Source: Membranipora membranacea | Lineage: Eukaryota; Bryozoa; Gymnolaemata; Cheilostomatida; Membraniporidae | Direction of reading: 5' to 3' | NCBI GenBank assembly: GCA_914767715.1 | Contig: OU612074.1 | Location: 15,734,062 to 15,798,061 of the forward strand | Length of the DNA: 64,000 nucleotides | Shown here: positions 61,085-64,000 of the stretch, piece after piece | How the letters are laid out: the number at the start of each line of letters is the position of its first letter | Numbering within the stretch: the stretch's first letter is position 1 | Made by a program: the position numbers and the translations under genes | Notes under the pieces: model-generated | The model's input: only the letters and a program-made list of their open reading frames with translations | What the model was told of the DNA's origin: nothing | Database searches by the model: none

Positions 61085-64000
61085 ATGAGGCCAATGAGGC
61101 CATCAACTGGTCAAAGTTTGAAAGAATTGCGATGGCTTTTTAATTTTTCACCCTGCCGTTTGGCATGTTTTTTTATGACAAAACTGGCCCTCGTTAAAAA
61201 AGTTGCAGCAGCCAAACTAAGAGGGCCAGCCCCAAACGGTTTTCAGTTCCTAAGTCAGCATGAAATTCCACACGGTATAGAGTAGGTTAGGAGGAAATCT
61301 ATTTTTTAAACTGGCTGTAAAAAACACCAAGGGTCCCCCCTTTGTTACTTTTTTAAATTTTAAAGTCGCTCTCATTTCTGTTCTATTTATCGTAGGATCT
61401 TAATATTCTGGAATTTGAATGAGGCCAATGAGGCCATCAACTGGTCAAAGTTTGAAAGAATTGCGATGGCTTTTTAATTTTTCACCCTGCCGTTTGGCAT
61501 GTTTTTTTATGACAAAACTGGCCCTCGTTAAAAAAGTTGCTGCCGCCAAACTAAGAGGGCCAGCCCCAAACGGCTTTCAGTTCCTAAGTCAGCATGAAAT
61601 TCCACACGGTATAGAGTAGGTTAGGAGGAAATCTATTTTTTAAACTGGCGGTAAAAAACACCAAGGGTCCCCCCTTTGTTACTTTTTTAAATTTTAAAGT
61701 CGCTCTCATTTCTGTTCTATTTATCGTAGGATCTTAATATTCTGGAATTTGAATGAGGCCAATGAGGCCATCAACTGGTCAAAGTTTGAAAGAATTGCGA
61801 TGGCTTTTTAATTTTTCACCCTGCCGTTTGGCATGTTTTTTTATGACAAAACTGGCCCTCGTTAAAAAAGTTGCTGCCGCCAAACTAAGAGGGCCAGCCC
61901 CAAACGGTTTTCAGTTCCTAAGTCAGCATGAAATTCCACACGGTATAGAGTAGGTTAGGAGGAAATCTATTTTTTAAACTGGCTGTAAAAAACACCAAGG
62001 GTCCCCCCTTTGTTACTTTTTTAAATTTTAAAGTCGCTCTCATTTCTGTTCTATTTATCGTAGGATCTTAATATTCTGGAATTTGAATGAGGCCAATGAG
62101 GCCATCAACTGGTCAAAGTTTGAAAGAATTGCGATGGCTTTTTAATTTTTCACCCTGCCGTTTGGCATGTTTTTTTATGACAAAACTGGCCCTCGTTAAA
62201 AAAGTTGCTGCCGCCAAACTAAGAGGGCCAGCCCCAAACGGCTTTCAGTTCCTAAGTCCGCATGAAATTCCACACGGTATCGAGTAGGTTAGGAGGAACT
62301 CTATTTTTTAAACTGGCGGTAAAAAACACCAAGGGTCCCCCCTTTGTTACTTTTTTAAATTTTAAAGTCGCTCTCATTTCTGTTCTATTTATCGTAGGAT
62401 CTTAATATTCTGGAATTTGAATGAGGCCAATGAGGCCATCAACTGGTCAAAGTTTGAAAGAATTGCGATGGCTTTTTAATTTTTCACCCTGCCGTTTGGC
62501 ATGTTTTTTTATGACAAAACTGGCCCTCGTTAAAAAAGTTGCAGCAGCCAAACTAAGAGGGCCAGCCCCAAACGGTTTTCAGTTCCTAAGTCAGCATGAA
62601 ATTCCACACGGTATAGAGTAGGTTAGGAGGAAATCTATTTTTTAAACTGGCTGTAAAAAACACCAAGGGTCCCCCCTTTGTTACTTTTTTAAATATTAAA
62701 GTCGCTCTCATTTCTGTTCTATTTATCGTAGGATCTTAATATTCTGGAATTTGAATGAGGCCAATGAGGCCATCAACTGGTCAAAGTTTGAAAGAATTGC
62801 GATGGCTTTTTAATTTTTCACCCTGCCGTTTGGCATGTTTTTTTATGACAAAACTGGCCCTCGTTAAAAAAGTTGCTGCCGCCAAACTAAGAGGGCCAGC
62901 CCCAAACGGCTTTCAGTTCCTAAGTCAGCATGAAATTCCACACGGTATAGAGTAGGTTAGGAGGAAATCTATTTTTTAAACTGGCGGTAAAAAACACCAA
63001 GGGTCCCCCCTTTGTTACTTTTTTAAATTTTAAAGTCGCTCTCATTTCTGTTCTATTTATCGTAGGATCTTAATATTCTGGAATTTGAATGAGGCCAATG
63101 AGGCCATCAACTGGTCAAAGTTTGAAAGAATTGCGATGGCTTTTTAATTTTTCACCCTGCCGTTTGGCATGTTTTTTTATGACAAAACTGGCCCTCGTTA
63201 AAAAAGTTGCAGCCGCCAAACTAAGAGGGCCAGCCCCAAACGGTTTTCAGTTCCTAAGTCAGCATGAAATTCCACACGGTATAGAGTAGGTTAGGAGGAA
63301 ATCTATTTTTTAAACTGGCTGTAAAAAACACCAAGGGTCCCCCCTTTGTTACTTTTTTAAATTTTAAAGTCGCTCTCATTTCTGTTCTATTTATCGTAGG
63401 ATCTTAATATTCTGGAATTTGAATGAGGCCAATGAGGCCATCAACTGGTCAAAGTTTGAAAGAATTGCGATGGCTTTTTAATTTTTCACCCTGCCGTTTG
63501 GCATGTTTTTTTATGGCAAAACTGGCCCTCGTTAAAAAAGTTGCTGCCGCCAAACTAAGAGGGCCAGCCCCAAACGGCTTTCAGTTCCTAAGTCAGCATG
63601 AAATTCCACACGGTATAGAGTAGGTTAGGAGGAAATCTATTTTTTAAACTGGCGGTAAAAAACACCAAGGGTCCCCCCTTTGTTACTTTTTTAAATTTTA
63701 AAGTCGCTCTCATTTCTGTTCTATTTATCGTAGGATCTTAATATTCTGGAATTTGAATGAGGCCAATGAGGCCATCAACTGGTCAAAGTTTGAAAGAATT
63801 GCGATGGCTTTTTAATTTTTCACCCTGCCGTTTGGCATGTTTTTTTATGACAAAACTGGCCCTCGTTAAAAAAGTTGCAGCAGCCAAACTAAGAGGGCCA
63901 GCCCCAAACGGTTTTCAGTTCCTAAGTCAGCATGAAATTCCACACGGTATAGAGTAGGTTAGGAGGAAATCTATTTTTTAAACTGGCTGTAAAAAACACC
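61085..64000 (+). repeat. Right-edge units: two-unit duplication, then a block matching 56743 onward
   Basis: Units 61085 and 61419 repeat the classes of the preceding pair (60417, 60751). From 61753 to the edge the unit classes follow 56743 onward at an offset of 5,010 bp, including AAATATT (57411/62421) and ATGGCA (58413/63423), but GACCAAAC (57745) is absent at 62755. The unit at 62087 has clustered private changes (GTCCGCATG, TATCGAG, GGAACTC). The array continues past the window. Confidence 0.65.

Larger units (their letters stand above)
5626..64000 (+). repeat. 334-bp satellite DNA array, about 174.8 head-to-tail units
   Basis: One tandem array fills the rest of the window. Using the ATG at 5641 as unit position 1, units start every 334 bp without exception up to 63757, and the last unit is cut by the window edge. 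I found no insertion or deletion, even in T7, C6 and A6 runs; all differences are substitutions. The unit is about 39% GC. It holds a tandem 9-mer AATGAGGCC (5640-5657 in unit 1), a 66-codon ORF, a nested stem-loop, a C6 tract and a pyrimidine-rich tract ending in TAG. The length 334 equals 2 x 167, close to two nucleosome/chromatosome lengths, which is common among satellites and compatible with a heterochromatic or centromeric role (inference). The left edge is abrupt, and the first unit matches interior units. Confidence 0.97.
28353..64000 (+). repeat. Array domain II: mosaic of larger duplications with new markers
   Basis: To the right of about 28.35 kb new unit markers appear: AAATATT (units at 28353, 30357, 36035, 42381, 52067, 57411, 62421), AAAGTTT with GAATTCGAAT (29689, 31693, 53069), ATGGCA Thr to Ala (29355, 31359, 37037, 43383, 58413, 63423) and GCAATGG Arg to Gln (33029, 38373, 44385, 54405, 59749). 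The ATGGCA unit lies exactly three units after an AATATT unit in six of seven cases. Units combining GCTGCC with GGTTTT are also frequent here and absent further left. Domain II therefore descends from a different set of founder units than domain I. Confidence 0.8.

Noticed and set aside
5641-63957. 175 separate small protein genes
   Set aside because: The ORF recurs because the satellite unit recurs. The start context is weak, rare variants are mostly missense, and one copy has lost its ATG. I describe it once as a unit feature rather than as genes.
5626-64000. One giant gene encoding a repeat protein
   Set aside because: 334 is not divisible by 3, so the frame shifts at each unit, and an in-frame stop closes the ORF in every unit.
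5626-64000. CRISPR array
   Set aside because: The whole 334-bp unit repeats with no unique spacers, and the setting is eukaryotic.
5626-64000. Tandem rDNA, 5S rRNA, snRNA, tRNA or spliced-leader RNA cluster
   Set aside because: I found no recognisable 5S, U-snRNA or tRNA A/B-box sequence, and no convincing spliced-leader donor with an Sm site in the unit.
5626-64000. The whole array as an assembly artefact
   Set aside because: Private substitutions in many units and distinct class orders show that the units were assembled from differing sequence. Local misjoins or collapsed blocks remain possible and are raised in the findings.

Overview
The window looks like a chromosome segment from a eukaryote, most likely an invertebrate animal, but I cannot name the species. 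The first 5.6 kb is AT-rich, has no long open reading frame, and carries microsatellites, consensus-like splice signals and the broken tail of a non-LTR retrotransposon. Nothing resembles bacterial gene organisation.

Layout: (1) 1-5625 is unique or low-copy flank. It holds a hairpin at 661-735, one candidate exon ending in a consensus splice donor (1143-1230), an 8-bp tandem repeat (1430-1534), a weak second exon candidate (2702-2879) followed by a (TCAA)n tract, and a 300-bp tandem duplication (3111-3958). The second copy of that duplication was split by a 5'-truncated retrotransposon tail. Two palindromic stems share a TGTCTTGACAAGC core (5007-5234), and a TATA-like element (5516-5524) lies about 100 bp before the array. 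(2) 5626-64000, 91% of the window, is one head-to-tail satellite array with a 334-bp unit (about 39% GC). It has 174 complete units plus part of the 175th, and it runs off the right edge. Unit starts keep exact 334-bp spacing throughout, with no net insertion or deletion; all variation I saw is substitution.

The array is a layered higher-order repeat. Units fall into a few classes defined by bases at unit positions 123, 126, 156, 232, 274-275 and 308 (position 1 = the A of the ATG at 5641). The left part (to about 28.35 kb) is mostly a six-unit, 2,004-bp higher-order repeat. The right part carries different markers and is a mosaic of larger duplications: 2,004 bp, 2,672 bp and 6,346 bp in tandem, plus a block of about 12-14 kb copied 21-24 kb away. 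At least two units look like products of in-register crossover inside a unit.

Every unit carries a 66-codon ORF, preceded by an in-frame stop and ending in TAG. Because 334 is not a multiple of 3, the array cannot encode a continuous repeat protein. The three class-defining variants inside the ORF are all synonymous, while the younger variants are mostly amino-acid-changing. I therefore regard the ORF as probably not under selection now. A coding ancestor, or transcription of the array edge from the TATA-like element, remains possible. No rRNA, tRNA, CRISPR or complete protein gene was recognised.
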